A stretch of 64,000 nucleotides of DNA from JBFELU01 sp041572755 (lineage in GTDB: Bacteria > Actinomycetota > Acidimicrobiia > Spongiisociales > UBA11373): NCBI GenBank assembly GCA_041572755.1, contig JBFFRY010000005.1:54493-118492 (forward strand). The letters run 5' to 3'. The notes under the pieces were generated by a model. That model worked only from the letters and a program-made list of their open reading frames with translations, was not told the origin of the DNA and ran no database searches. A program made the translations under genes and the position numbers. Positions 34,902 through 43,261 of this stretch are shown here, in pieces. Each line of letters starts with the position of its first letter. Within the stretch, counting starts at the first letter, position 1.

Positions 34902-36131
34902 CTAGTCCCGGCGCTCCATGGCCTCCAACAGTGGGAGGGGCTGCCCCGCTAGGAACCGCACCAGCGCTCCGCCTCCGGTGCTCACGAAGTCGACCTGAGA
35001 GGCGTCGGTGAACCTCCGGAACGAGGCGACCGTGTCGCCGCCGCCGATGACCGTCTTCCCGGCGGCCCCGGCCACCGCCTCCCACAACGACACGGTGCCG
35101 GTGCGGCCGCTCTCCTGCTCGTAGGCACCGGGGGGGCCGTTCACGAAGACCGTGGCCGCGGCGTTGATCTCGCTGCGGTAGGCCTCGATCGTCCGGCTTC
35201 CGATGTCGGTGATGAGCCCGGGACAGGGGAGATCCTCCACCGGCAGCTCACATCGCTGACCGGCCTCCTCGTAGGCCAGGTCGAGGGGCGCGCGAATGCG
35301 GTCCGCGTGGTCGGCGAGGAGGGCCTCGGCCTCAGGGATGAAGGCCTCCAGCGAACGGTCGGTGATGAACTTCATCGACGGTTCGCCGAGGTGGTGGCCG
35401 GCGGCGGTGAGGAAGATCTGGCCGGTGACGCCGCCGGTGAGCACGGCGTCGGCACTCCCATCGGTCAGCACCCGGCTCAGCATCGAGAAGGCATCAGAGA
35501 TCTTCAAGCCGCCCAGCAGGTACACGCACGGCCGCGCCGGATCCACCGACACCGACCGCAGCGACTCCAGCTCGGCTTGGAGCAGCCGCCCCGCCACCGC
35601 CGGGAGCACCTGCTGGAAGGCCACCATCGACGGAGCGTTGCGGTGCGCCGCCGCAAAGGCATCGTTGACGTAGAGGTCGAACAGGGGTGCCAGATGGCGC
35701 ACCAGGTAGGTGCCGGCCATCTCGGCGGCGGTGAGCTTTACGTCGCGTTCGAAGGTGGAGACCTCCTCGGTGAGGACGCGCAGGTTCTCCAGCAGCAGGA
35801 TCTCGCCGTCGGCGACCTCGAGGATGCGGCGACGGGCTTCCGGTCCGGCCACGTCGTCGACGAAACCGACGGGGAGGCCGACGTGCTCTGCCACCACCGG
35901 GGCATGACCCTGGAGGGATGCCAGGTTGTGATAGTCGAGGGTGTCGCCCTGGTGGGCGATCATCACCACCCGAGCCCGGCGTTCGGCGAGCTCACGGATG
36001 GTCGGCACGCTCCGCTCGATCCGGTTGGTGTCGGCGATCCGGCCTGTGTCCGGGTCGAGCGGAGAGTTGATGTCGACCCGCAACAGAACCCGCCGGCCGG
36101 CGACGTCGACGTCGTCGAGGGAGCGGATCAC
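34902..36131 (-). CDS. pgk: Phosphoglycerate kinase, archaeal-like
   Basis: 409 residues; interconverts 1,3-bisphosphoglycerate and 3-phosphoglycerate with ADP/ATP. PGK landmarks: RVLLRVDINSPLDPDTGRI, LLLENLRVL, VNDAFAAAHRNAPSMVAF, YLLGGLKISDAFSML, and the C-terminal GGGDTVASFRRF with VSTGGGALVRFL. Several positions follow the archaeal rather than the bacterial pattern (GGLKISDAF instead of GGAKVSDK; FVNGPPGAYE instead of WNGPMGVFE). The start GTG 36131 overlaps the GAPDH stop (GTGA), so the two glycolytic enzymes are coupled. Confidence 0.9.
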   Translation of the reverse strand: MIRSLDDVDVAGRRVLLRVDINSPLDPDTGRIADTNRIERSVPTIRELAERRARVVMIAHQGDTLDYHNLASLQGHAPVVAEHVGLPVGFVDDVAGPEARRRILEVADGEILLLENLRVLTEEVSTFERDVKLTAAEMAGTYLVRHLAPLFDLYVNDAFAAAHRNAPSMVAFQQVLPAVAGRLLQAELESLRSVSVDPARPCVYLLGGLKISDAFSMLSRVLTDGSADAVLTGGVTGQIFLTAAGHHLGEPSMKFITDRSLEAFIPEAEALLADHADRIRAPLDLAYEEAGQRCELPVEDLPCPGLITDIGSRTIEAYRSEINAAATVFVNGPPGAYEQESGRTGTVSLWEAVAGAAGKTVIGGGDTVASFRRFTDASQVDFVSTGGGALVRFLAGQPLPLLEAMERRD

Positions 36132-37150
36132 GACATGCCGAGGTAGCGGTTGGTGAGGGCGACCGCCTCGTCCCGCTCCTTCTGCATCGGCACCGCGGCC
36201 CGGATCGCATCGATGGTCTCCGGGATCGTCACCGCCTCCTGGGGGATGTTGATGGCAAAGACGAGGTCGTCGCCGTTGAACCCGATCATCTCCTCCCACA
36301 CGCCGATCTCGTACATGTCGGCCCGAGGGCTCTCCAGGTAGCGGGCGTACTGGAACAGGCTGGCGTTGGAATCGAACCCGTCCTCGATGCTGACCACCCG
36401 GACCCGGGGATGGGCCCGGAAGGCTTCGAGGACGGCGTTCTTGTCGACGGCCTCCCTGGGGGTGACGACCAGGGTGATGATGTGGCCGTGGGTCACCGGC
36501 GTGTGCACCAGGATGCCGGTGGCCTGGACGTGGGGCATGATGTGCATCAGGTCGACGGCCTGGTGATTGGGGATGGCCTCGACCATGAGCACGTTGGTCA
36601 GACCGCGATGGGTGTCGCCCGGATCGGCGACGCGGCGGATGATGGTGATCGTCACCTTCTCGACTCCGACCAGCTCGTCCACCGCATGCACCGCCCGGAT
36701 CAGCCCGGTGGTGTTGCATGAGGTGAGCTTGAGGTAGTCCTTTCCCACGCCCTGCTCGTAGTTGGCGTAACCGTGGAAGAAGACGTCGGCCACCTCACCG
36801 GCCTCGCCCCCTTGGAAGACGGCCTTCACGCCCCGGGCGACGTAACGCTCCTTGTTCTTCGCCCCGATGCCGCCGGGAGCGGCGTCGAGCATCACGTCTA
36901 CCTCGCCGAGCAAGTCCTCGAAGGAGCCGGAAACCGGGATCCCGGCGCCGGTGATGGCGTCCTCCGAACCGGGCACCGCCGCAAACAGCGGGTACGGCAT
37001 GCCTCGTTCGTGGAGAGCCCGCACCGCCAAGGTGGGCGCAACGTCGGCGACGCCGACCAGCTCCATGTCTTCCTGGCGGGCCACGCCACCGGCGAGCCGG
37101 GTGCCGATGACGCCGTAGCCGGCGACCCCTACCTTGACTTTGCCGCTCAC
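36128..37150 (-). CDS. Type II (archaeal-type) glyceraldehyde-3-phosphate dehydrogenase
   Basis: 340 residues. The N-terminal Rossmann fold KVGVAGYGVIGTRLAGGVAR and the catalytic segment LTSCNTTGLIRAVHAVDEL (nucleophile Cys145) identify the archaeal type II family rather than bacterial GapA, whose motif is SCTTN. Other type II marks are IIRRVADPGDTHRGLTN and HVQATGILVHTPVTHGHI. The enzyme forms or consumes 1,3-bisphosphoglycerate using NAD(P). GTG 37150 follows AAGGAGG. It lies 16 bp downstream of the E1 beta gene, in one operon with E1 alpha/beta and PGK. Confidence 0.92.
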   Translation of the reverse strand: MSGKVKVGVAGYGVIGTRLAGGVARQEDMELVGVADVAPTLAVRALHERGMPYPLFAAVPGSEDAITGAGIPVSGSFEDLLGEVDVMLDAAPGGIGAKNKERYVARGVKAVFQGGEAGEVADVFFHGYANYEQGVGKDYLKLTSCNTTGLIRAVHAVDELVGVEKVTITIIRRVADPGDTHRGLTNVLMVEAIPNHQAVDLMHIMPHVQATGILVHTPVTHGHIITLVVTPREAVDKNAVLEAFRAHPRVRVVSIEDGFDSNASLFQYARYLESPRADMYEIGVWEEMIGFNGDDLVFAINIPQEAVTIPETIDAIRAAVPMQKERDEAVALTNRYLGMS

Positions 37151-37166
37151 GATGAACCTCCTTGGG

Positions 37167-38138
37167 TCACGACCACGCCAGCACGGCCTCGACCACCTGG
37201 TCGGCCGACGGTATGGCCAGGTCTTCCAGATTCGCCGTCGCCGGAAGCGGGATGTGCGGTGTCGTCACCCGCAGCACCGGCGCATCGAGATCCCACAGGG
37301 CCTCCTCGGCGACGATCGAGGAGATCTCGGCTCCCCAGCCGCACAAGCGGGGATTCTCCTCGACGGTGACGAGCCGGCCGGTGGACACAACGGAGTCGAG
37401 GACCGCGGCGGTGTCGAGCGGAACCAGGGTGCGCAGATCGATCACGGTCGCGGCGACGCCGTGCCCTCGCAGCCGGTCGGCGGCCTCCAGCGCCACCGGG
37501 ACCATGGCCGCCAGAGCCACGATCGTCACGTCGTCGCCCTGGACCGGCACGGCGGCCTCCCCGAGCCTGCCGACGATCTCGCCGTCGGGAACCTCCCCCT
37601 TGGTGGAGAACAGCTTCTTGTGCTCGAAGACGATGACCGGGTCGTCGTCCCGAACCGCCGCCGCCATCAGACCGACGACATCGACGGGAGTCGCCGGGGC
37701 GGCCACCTTGAGGCCGGGAATCGCCATCGCCCAGTTCTCCAGGCTCTGGGAGTGCTGACCGCCGAAGCGGGCGCCGCCTCCGTTGGCCGTTCGCAGCACG
37801 AGCGGGAGTGTCACTTGGCCGCCGGTCATGTAGCGCGTCTTGGCGATCTGATTGGCGACGATGTCCCAACAGGTGGCGAGAAAGTCGCTGAACATCAACT
37901 CCCCGATGGGCCGGAGGCCGTTCATGGCGGCTCCCATCACCATTCCGGTGATGGCTTCCTCCGAGATCGGGGTGTCGCGTACCCGGTCGATTCCGAAGCG
38001 TTCCTGGAGGCCTTCGGTGGTCTTGAAGACCCCACCGGCAGCCGCCACGTCCTCGCCGATCATCACCACGGCGGGATCGCGCTCCATCTCCTGGGCGATA
38101 CCCCGAGCGACGGCTTCGCGATAGCTCAGTTCCGCCAT
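37167..38138 (-). CDS. TPP-dependent 2-oxoacid/acetoin dehydrogenase E1, beta subunit
   Basis: 323 residues of the transketolase-C/E1-beta family: MAELSYREAVARGIAQEMER, ETPISEEAIT-like motif (DTPISEEAITGMVMGAAM), ANGGGARFGGQHSQSLENW and the C-terminal VTVEENPRLCGWGAEISS. With the alpha subunit it would decarboxylate a 2-oxoacid or cleave acetoin. No E2 or E3 gene is nearby, so the acceptor is unknown. ATG 38138 (start of MAELS) is preferred over an upstream ATG at 38159; it overlaps E1 alpha by 13 bp. Confidence 0.92.
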   Translation of the reverse strand: MAELSYREAVARGIAQEMERDPAVVMIGEDVAAAGGVFKTTEGLQERFGIDRVRDTPISEEAITGMVMGAAMNGLRPIGELMFSDFLATCWDIVANQIAKTRYMTGGQVTLPLVLRTANGGGARFGGQHSQSLENWAMAIPGLKVAAPATPVDVVGLMAAAVRDDDPVIVFEHKKLFSTKGEVPDGEIVGRLGEAAVPVQGDDVTIVALAAMVPVALEAADRLRGHGVAATVIDLRTLVPLDTAAVLDSVVSTGRLVTVEENPRLCGWGAEISSIVAEEALWDLDAPVLRVTTPHIPLPATANLEDLAIPSADQVVEAVLAWS

Positions 38139-39115
38139 GCGGATCCTCCGTCCGCCCACACGTCGGTCATCAGTGTGGCCGGGTCGGGTTCATCGGCCGT
38201 GCGGGCGTCCATGATGGCGGCCTCGACCTCGGCGGCCGCCGCCTCCTCGATGCGGTCGAGCAGGGCGGCCGGCACTCCCCTCGATTCGAGGCGGTCTCGG
38301 TAGAGGGCGATCGGATCCCGAGCCAGCCACTCCTCGACCTCCTCATCGGGCCGGTACTTGGCGGGGTCGGCCCGGGAGTGACCCCCGTGGCGATAGGTGA
38401 GGGCCTCGACGAGCGAGGGCCCCTCCCCGCGTCGCGCTCTCCCCAGCGTCTGGTGAGCGACCTCGTAGACCGCGTCGACGTCGTTCCCGTCCACGAGGAT
38501 GCCTTCGAGTCCGTAGGCCGAGGCTCGGTCGGCGGCGGGGTGTTCCACCGGGATGACCGCCGAGATCGGGGTGTACTCCATGTAGAGGTTGTTCTCGCAC
38601 ACGAACACGACCGGGAGATCCCACACCGCCGCCATGTTGAGAGCCTCGTGAAACGCCCCGATGTTGGTGGTGCCGTCTCCGAAGAAGCACACCGACACCT
38701 GGCCGGTGCCCCGCACCGCCGCCGCCCAGGCCGCCCCCGCCGCCACCGGAAGGTGGGCTCCGACGATGGCGTAGGAACCCATGGCCCACTTGGTGATATC
38801 GGTGAGGTGCATCGATCCGCCTTTGCCCCCGCAGATCCCGGTCTCACGACCCAACAACTCGCCCATCAGGGCCTCCATCGGAGCGCCTCTCAGCAGGGTG
38901 TGATTGTGACCCCGGTAGGTGCAGAAGGTCATGTCGGTGGGTTCCATGGCCGCCGCGAATCCGGCCGCCACCGCCTCCTGACCCATCCCGAGGTGTGTGG
39001 TGCCTCGCACCAGGCCCTCGAGGAACAGGGCGTGGGTGCGTTTCTCGAAGATCCGGGCCCGCAGCATCGCCTCGTACAGGTCGAGACGGGTGGCCTCGTC
39101 GACGTCGGTCATCAC
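38126..39115 (-). CDS. TPP-dependent 2-oxoacid/acetoin dehydrogenase E1, alpha subunit
   Basis: About 329 residues. The TPP-binding motif is GDGTTNIGAFHEALNMA, followed by VVFVCENNLYMEYTPIS, and substrate-side residues lie in FCTYRGHNHTLLRGAP and RHGGHSRADPAKYR. The E1 alpha C-terminal helix is present. It forms the alpha2beta2 enzyme with the next gene. GTG 39115 and ATG 39112 are both served by GGAGGGAGC. It is the first gene of the minus-strand operon E1 alpha - E1 beta - GAPDH - PGK - cyclase. The ATCGATTATCGA operator lies about 140 bp upstream, in the region shared with the divergent Tm-1-like unit. Confidence 0.92.
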   Translation of the reverse strand: MMTDVDEATRLDLYEAMLRARIFEKRTHALFLEGLVRGTTHLGMGQEAVAAGFAAAMEPTDMTFCTYRGHNHTLLRGAPMEALMGELLGRETGICGGKGGSMHLTDITKWAMGSYAIVGAHLPVAAGAAWAAAVRGTGQVSVCFFGDGTTNIGAFHEALNMAAVWDLPVVFVCENNLYMEYTPISAVIPVEHPAADRASAYGLEGILVDGNDVDAVYEVAHQTLGRARRGEGPSLVEALTYRHGGHSRADPAKYRPDEEVEEWLARDPIALYRDRLESRGVPAALLDRIEEAAAAEVEAAIMDARTADEPDPATLMTDVWADGGSAWRN

Positions 39116-39218
39116 GCTCCCTCCGGGTCTGAGACGACTCCTACGAGGGATTCTGCCCGATCACGTGCCGCGATGGGGGAGGGGTTTGCGGCTCTCCGGT
39201 CCCGGTTCTGGCTACCAC

Positions 39219-39264
39219 TTGACGCACGCATCGGCGACTTCGTAGGCTGGTAATCGATTATCGA
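39219..39264 (+). promoter_or_regulatory. Promoter with ATCGATTATCGA operator, regulon site 1
   Basis: The -35 is TTGACG at 39219-39224. After an 18-bp spacer comes TAGGCT (39243-39248) as -10. The 12-bp operator core ATCGATTATCGA at 39253-39264 lies just downstream, where a bound repressor would block initiation. The same core follows TTGACG -35 boxes at two other places in this window. The site also lies in the upstream region of the divergent E1 alpha gene. Confidence 0.75.
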
Positions 39265-39300
39265 GGATAGCGGGCACAGCCGAGTGCAAGGGCGTCGACG

Positions 39301-39378
39301 GTGAAGAAGCTCTTGATCTCCAAGCTTTCTGGGGTGCTGCTCGCCGCATCCATGATTGCTGCTCCGATCGGGGTGTGA
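39301..39378 (+). CDS. 25-residue leader peptide coupled to the Tm-1-like gene
   Basis: A GTG-started frame (VKKLLISKLSGVLLAASMIA) of 25 codons with two N-terminal lysines and a hydrophobic core, like a bare signal peptide. Its stop codon overlaps the GTG start of the Tm-1-like gene, so translation of the two would be coupled. The ribosome site is weak (AAGGGC). It could be a translated leader, a remnant of a secreted protein, or chance; I favour a leader because it is so tightly placed after the promoter. Confidence 0.4.
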   Translation: MKKLLISKLSGVLLAASMIAAPIGV

Positions 39379-40616
39379 CGGTGGCGACGGTGGTCCTGGT
39401 GGGAACGCTCGACACCAAGGGCGTCGAGTACGGGTACCTCCGAGAGCGCATCCGGCGCGCCGGGTGCGAGGTCGTGCTCGTCGACGCCGGGGTGATCGGA
39501 GAACCGGCGATCACCCCCGACGTCGATCGCACTGAGGTCGCCGCGGCGGCCGGCCGGGACCTGGCAGACCTCGTCTCCGCTGGGGATCGGGGGGCGGCGG
39601 TGAGGGTGATGGCAGACGGCGCTGCCGAGATCCTCAGGGAGATGTGGGTGGCCGGGGCCCTGCATGGGGCGCTCGGCATGGGGGGATCGGGGGGTTCCTC
39701 CCTCGCCGGGACGGCGCTCCAGGCGCTTCCGGTGGGCGTTCCCAAGATGCTGGTCTCGACCATGGCCTCGAGCGACGTCCGCGCCTACGTGGGTGGCAGC
39801 GACGTGACCCTGATGTACTCGGTCGTGGACATCGCCGGGCTCAACCGGATATTGGAGCGGATCCTCGACAACGCCGCAGCCGCCATCGCCGGAATGGCCA
39901 TCGGGTATGCCTCCGCCGGCGATGTCGAGAGCGAGAAGCCGGTGATCGGAGCCACCATGTTCGGCGTCACCACCGATGCGGTGACCACGGCGCGCGGCTG
40001 GCTCGAAGGCCACGGCTACGAGGTGCTCGTCTTCCATGCCACCGGGGCGGGCGGCATGTCGATGGAGGCCCTGATGCGATCCGGTCACATCACCGGCGCC
40101 CTCGATGTGACGACCACCGAGCTCGCCGACGAGGTGGTCGGCGGGATCTTGTCGGCCGGGCCCGACCGCCTCGAGACGGCCGGAACACTCGGCCTCCCTC
40201 AAGTGGTATCGCTGGGGTCTCTCGACATCGCCAACTTCGGTCCCATCGACGCGGTCCCGGAGCGGTACCGCGACCGCAACCTCTACGAGCACAACACGGC
40301 GATCACCTTGATGCGGACGACCCCGGAGGAATGCTCCCGAATCGGCGAGATCATGGCCGCCAAGCTCAACGCTGCCACCGGTCCCCTCACCGTGTTCATC
40401 CCCCTGCGGGGCATCTCGAGTATCGCCACCGAAGGCGGCATCTTCTGGGATCCGGCGGCGGACGAGGCCCTCATCGGGAAGCTCAAGGCGAACCTCGACC
40501 GGACCGTCGACGTCGTCGAGATGGACACCCACATCAACGACCCGGTCTTCGCCACGGCGATGGCCGAACGTCTCGACGTCCACTACCGGGATTGGGCGTC
40601 GCAGCAGGATTCATGA
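39375..40616 (+). CDS. Tm-1-like ATP-binding (UPF0261) protein
   Basis: 413 residues of the UPF0261/Tm-1-like family: VVLVGTLDTKGVEYGYLRER at the start, LGMGGSGGSSLAGTALQALP, STMASSDVRAYVGGSDVTLM and VFHATGAGGMSMEALMRSG. The plant protein Tm-1 binds ATP and blocks a viral helicase. Bacterial members are found in catabolic clusters and their reaction is not known to me. It is the first full gene of the regulated plus-strand unit, 106 bp ahead of the PEP-utilising protein. GTG 39375 overlaps the stop of the leader peptide. Confidence 0.88.
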   Translation: MTVATVVLVGTLDTKGVEYGYLRERIRRAGCEVVLVDAGVIGEPAITPDVDRTEVAAAAGRDLADLVSAGDRGAAVRVMADGAAEILREMWVAGALHGALGMGGSGGSSLAGTALQALPVGVPKMLVSTMASSDVRAYVGGSDVTLMYSVVDIAGLNRILERILDNAAAAIAGMAIGYASAGDVESEKPVIGATMFGVTTDAVTTARGWLEGHGYEVLVFHATGAGGMSMEALMRSGHITGALDVTTTELADEVVGGILSAGPDRLETAGTLGLPQVVSLGSLDIANFGPIDAVPERYRDRNLYEHNTAITLMRTTPEECSRIGEIMAAKLNAATGPLTVFIPLRGISSIATEGGIFWDPAADEALIGKLKANLDRTVDVVEMDTHINDPVFATAMAERLDVHYRDWASQQDS

Positions 40617-40722
40617 GCAGAGAGACGCGAAGGGAGGACGACGCGAGAGGAAGGGAGGAGCACCGGAGCGCCACGGACACGCCGCACGGCCCCGGTGCGT
40701 GTGAGAAAGGAGATTTGCCGAG

Positions 40723-42477
40723 ATGGCAGATACCAGCAAGGTAGTAGCGGAGTTCTTCGGAGATGAGAGCTTCCCCGTCGAATGGGAGTCCGAAGAGGAA
40801 AAGAAGCTCTTCTGGGTCTACGACGACCTGCATTGCCCCCGGCCGGTGTCGCCCATGTACATGGACATCGCCGTGTGGACACTCACCTGCGATCACATGT
40901 TCCGTCGGTTCGGCACACCGTTTGCCTCCGACTGGATCGCCAAGGTCGTCAACGGCTACCTGTACACGGCGGCGGTCCCCCCGGATCCCGACATGGCGGT
41001 GCCGGCGGTCGAGTTCGGCAACGTGTACTACCCACGGGTCCCCAAGGACGACCCCGAGTGGGCCTCCAAGATCGGGGCCTATCTGGGTGCGGTGCTCCCC
41101 ACCTATGGGGCCAACTTCCCCGACTGGTGGCACAGCCGGCTCGTCCCCGAGATGGACGGCAATCTGAAGTACCTCGAGTCGAAGATCGACAATTGGGAGG
41201 AGATCCCACTCATGGAGTGGGCGACCATCCTCGAGGACTCGATCGACATCCTCGACCGCCACTGGAAGATCCACTGGATGCTCAACTTCTCGCAGCTGTC
41301 GGCGACGCTGGCGCTGCGGGGGGCACTCGGGGAGGCGCTCGGCGGTGAGGACAAGATCACCCCCAAGCACGAAGAGATCCTGGGCCGGCTGCAGAACTCG
41401 GCATCCGACCGCAACTGGGATGCGATCGAACTCCTGGTGAAGCTGAAGGATCAGGTCAAGGGCGACAAGGTGCTGTCGAAGGCCTTCGAGGCCGAAGCCG
41501 GCGCCGAGATCTTCGCCAACCTCGAGAGCACCAAGGAAGGCAAGAAGTTCCTCGAGGAGGGCTTGAAGGCCTACCAGCGGGAGTTCGGGTGGCACGCGGT
41601 GTGGAGCCACGAGTTCATCTACCCGTCGCGCTTCGAGACGCCGGAGCCGGTGCTCGACGTGGTCAAGGGCTACCTGGACTCGGACTACGACTCCAAGCCG
41701 ATCGTCAAGGGCCTCGCCGAGGACATCAAGAAGGCCTCGGAGGAGCTGCTCGAGGGCCTCGAAGGCGAGGGTCGCGAGGCGGTGAAGGCGGCAAACGAGA
41801 TCAATCTCAAGATGGCTCCCCTCACCCCGGATCACCACTTCTACATCGATCAGGGCACCCACCAGCACGTGCGGGTGGTGCTCATTTGCATTGGCAAGAA
41901 GCTGGTGGAGATGGGCGCGCTCAACGAGCCCGACGACACGATCTACCTCAAGTACAACGAGCTGCGGTACCTGATGGGCGACCCGGAGAACTTCGATGCC
42001 AAGAGCATCGTGGCGGAGCGCCGGGCCACCCGCGCCGAGCACGAGAAGATCCGTCCCCCGGACTTCATCGGCACGGCCACCGAAGACCAGCTCGCGTTCC
42101 CGTACCTGAACCTGTGGGGCTTCCCTGAGAAGCTGCAGTTCGACACGGAGACCAAGGGCAAGGTCGAGGGTCTGGCCGTGGCTCCCGGCGTGGTCGAAGG
42201 CACCGCCAAGGTCGTCTTCTCACCCGAGGAGTTCGACCAGGTGAAGCAGGGCGACATCCTGGTGTGCCAGATGACCAACCCGGCGTGGACACCGCTGTTT
42301 GCGATCATCAGCGGCATCGTCTGCGACGCCGGCGGCATGGTGGCGCACCCGGCGGTCATGGCTCGGGAGTTCGGCATCCCCGGGGTCACCGGGACCGGCG
42401 TCGCCACTCGGGAGATCAAGACCGGCGATCGGATCAGGGTCGACGGCTCCTCCGGCGTCGTCGAGATCCTGTCGTAG
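40723..42477 (+). CDS. PEP-utilising phosphohistidine-domain protein without ATP-grasp domain
   Basis: 584 residues. The C-terminal swivel domain (about 490-584) carries ISGIVCDAGGMVAHPAVMAR, EFGIPGVTGTG and DRIRVDGSSGVVEIL; His542 sits where PEP synthase, pyruvate phosphate dikinase and rifampicin phosphotransferase carry the phosphohistidine. The first 480 residues are acidic, helical and Trp-rich and match the middle part of such proteins. The N-terminal ATP-grasp (PPDK_N) domain is missing. A separate subunit must charge the histidine, as in phenylphosphate synthase. Candidates next door are the Tm-1-like and HPr-kinase-like proteins. ATG 40723 follows AAAGGAG. Confidence 0.85.
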   Translation: MADTSKVVAEFFGDESFPVEWESEEEKKLFWVYDDLHCPRPVSPMYMDIAVWTLTCDHMFRRFGTPFASDWIAKVVNGYLYTAAVPPDPDMAVPAVEFGNVYYPRVPKDDPEWASKIGAYLGAVLPTYGANFPDWWHSRLVPEMDGNLKYLESKIDNWEEIPLMEWATILEDSIDILDRHWKIHWMLNFSQLSATLALRGALGEALGGEDKITPKHEEILGRLQNSASDRNWDAIELLVKLKDQVKGDKVLSKAFEAEAGAEIFANLESTKEGKKFLEEGLKAYQREFGWHAVWSHEFIYPSRFETPEPVLDVVKGYLDSDYDSKPIVKGLAEDIKKASEELLEGLEGEGREAVKAANEINLKMAPLTPDHHFYIDQGTHQHVRVVLICIGKKLVEMGALNEPDDTIYLKYNELRYLMGDPENFDAKSIVAERRATRAEHEKIRPPDFIGTATEDQLAFPYLNLWGFPEKLQFDTETKGKVEGLAVAPGVVEGTAKVVFSPEEFDQVKQGDILVCQMTNPAWTPLFAIISGIVCDAGGMVAHPAVMAREFGIPGVTGTGVATREIKTGDRIRVDGSSGVVEILS

Positions 42478-42479
42478 CG

Positions 42480-43154
42480 ATGAATGAGGAGGCGCAGGGG
42501 CTGCAGTCCATGCCGCTCGAGAGGGAGGTCCTCTCGGAGCGGGTCAAGGACCGCATCCTCACGTGGATCCTCGAAGGAGAGCTGGCGCCCGGGTCTCGTA
42601 TCGTCGAGACCCGGGTCGCCCGCCAACTCGGAATGAGCCAGGCCCCGGTTCGGGAGGCCCTGCGCGACCTGGCGACCCTCGGCTTCGTCGACATGGAGCC
42701 CTATCGGGGCTCACGGGTCCGCCAGCCGACCAAGGAGGAGCTCGTCGAGGCCATCGAGGTCCGCGCCGAGCTGGAGGCTTTGGCGGGGCGTCTTGCGGCC
42801 GCCCGCAGGAGCGAGGAGTGCCTGGAGACGCTCGAGCGGTTGTACGGAGCGATGAAGGAAGCGGGCGACGCCGGCGATGTCCACGAGCACGCCGTGAGGA
42901 ATGCCGAATTCCACGCCACGATCGTGGAGGCGGCCGAGAACGCAACCCTCCTCAGGTTGTGGTCGATGCTGGAGCCGTTTCTGCGGACCTATGTGACCGC
43001 CTCGATTCCCGGCATCGATCTGCATTGGTTGGCCGAACGGCACCGGAGCATCCTCGATGCGATAAGGGCCAAGGACATCGAGGCTGCCGCCCGGGCGATG
43101 CGGCAGCACGCCGCCGAGGCGGCGGACTTCATCGAGGAGTTGGAGGACGCCTAG
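42480..43154 (+). CDS. GntR-family transcriptional regulator, FCD (FadR) subfamily
   Basis: 224 residues. An N-terminal winged helix (about 17-80; RIVETRVARQLGMSQAPVRE, then EPYRGSRVRQPTKEEL) and an all-helical FCD ligand domain (about 90-220) with its metal-site histidines in NAEFHATIVEAAEN, AERHRSILDAI and MRQHAAEAADF. FCD proteins usually bind organic acids and repress catabolic genes through palindromic operators. It lies inside the unit controlled by regulon site 1, two bases after the PEP-utilising gene, so it probably represses itself as well as the other two units. ATG 42480; ATG 42510 is an alternative. Confidence 0.92.
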   Translation: MNEEAQGLQSMPLEREVLSERVKDRILTWILEGELAPGSRIVETRVARQLGMSQAPVREALRDLATLGFVDMEPYRGSRVRQPTKEELVEAIEVRAELEALAGRLAAARRSEECLETLERLYGAMKEAGDAGDVHEHAVRNAEFHATIVEAAENATLLRLWSMLEPFLRTYVTASIPGIDLHWLAERHRSILDAIRAKDIEAAARAMRQHAAEAADFIEELEDA

Positions 43155-43261
43155 CGCCCGATGGGCGTGAGGTTGCTGAGAGGTTTGTACGCTTGACGCG
43201 CCCCACGGGGCTCGCCGGGGTGAAGACGTCGAAGAGAGTCAACAGAGACGCGAGGAGCACG

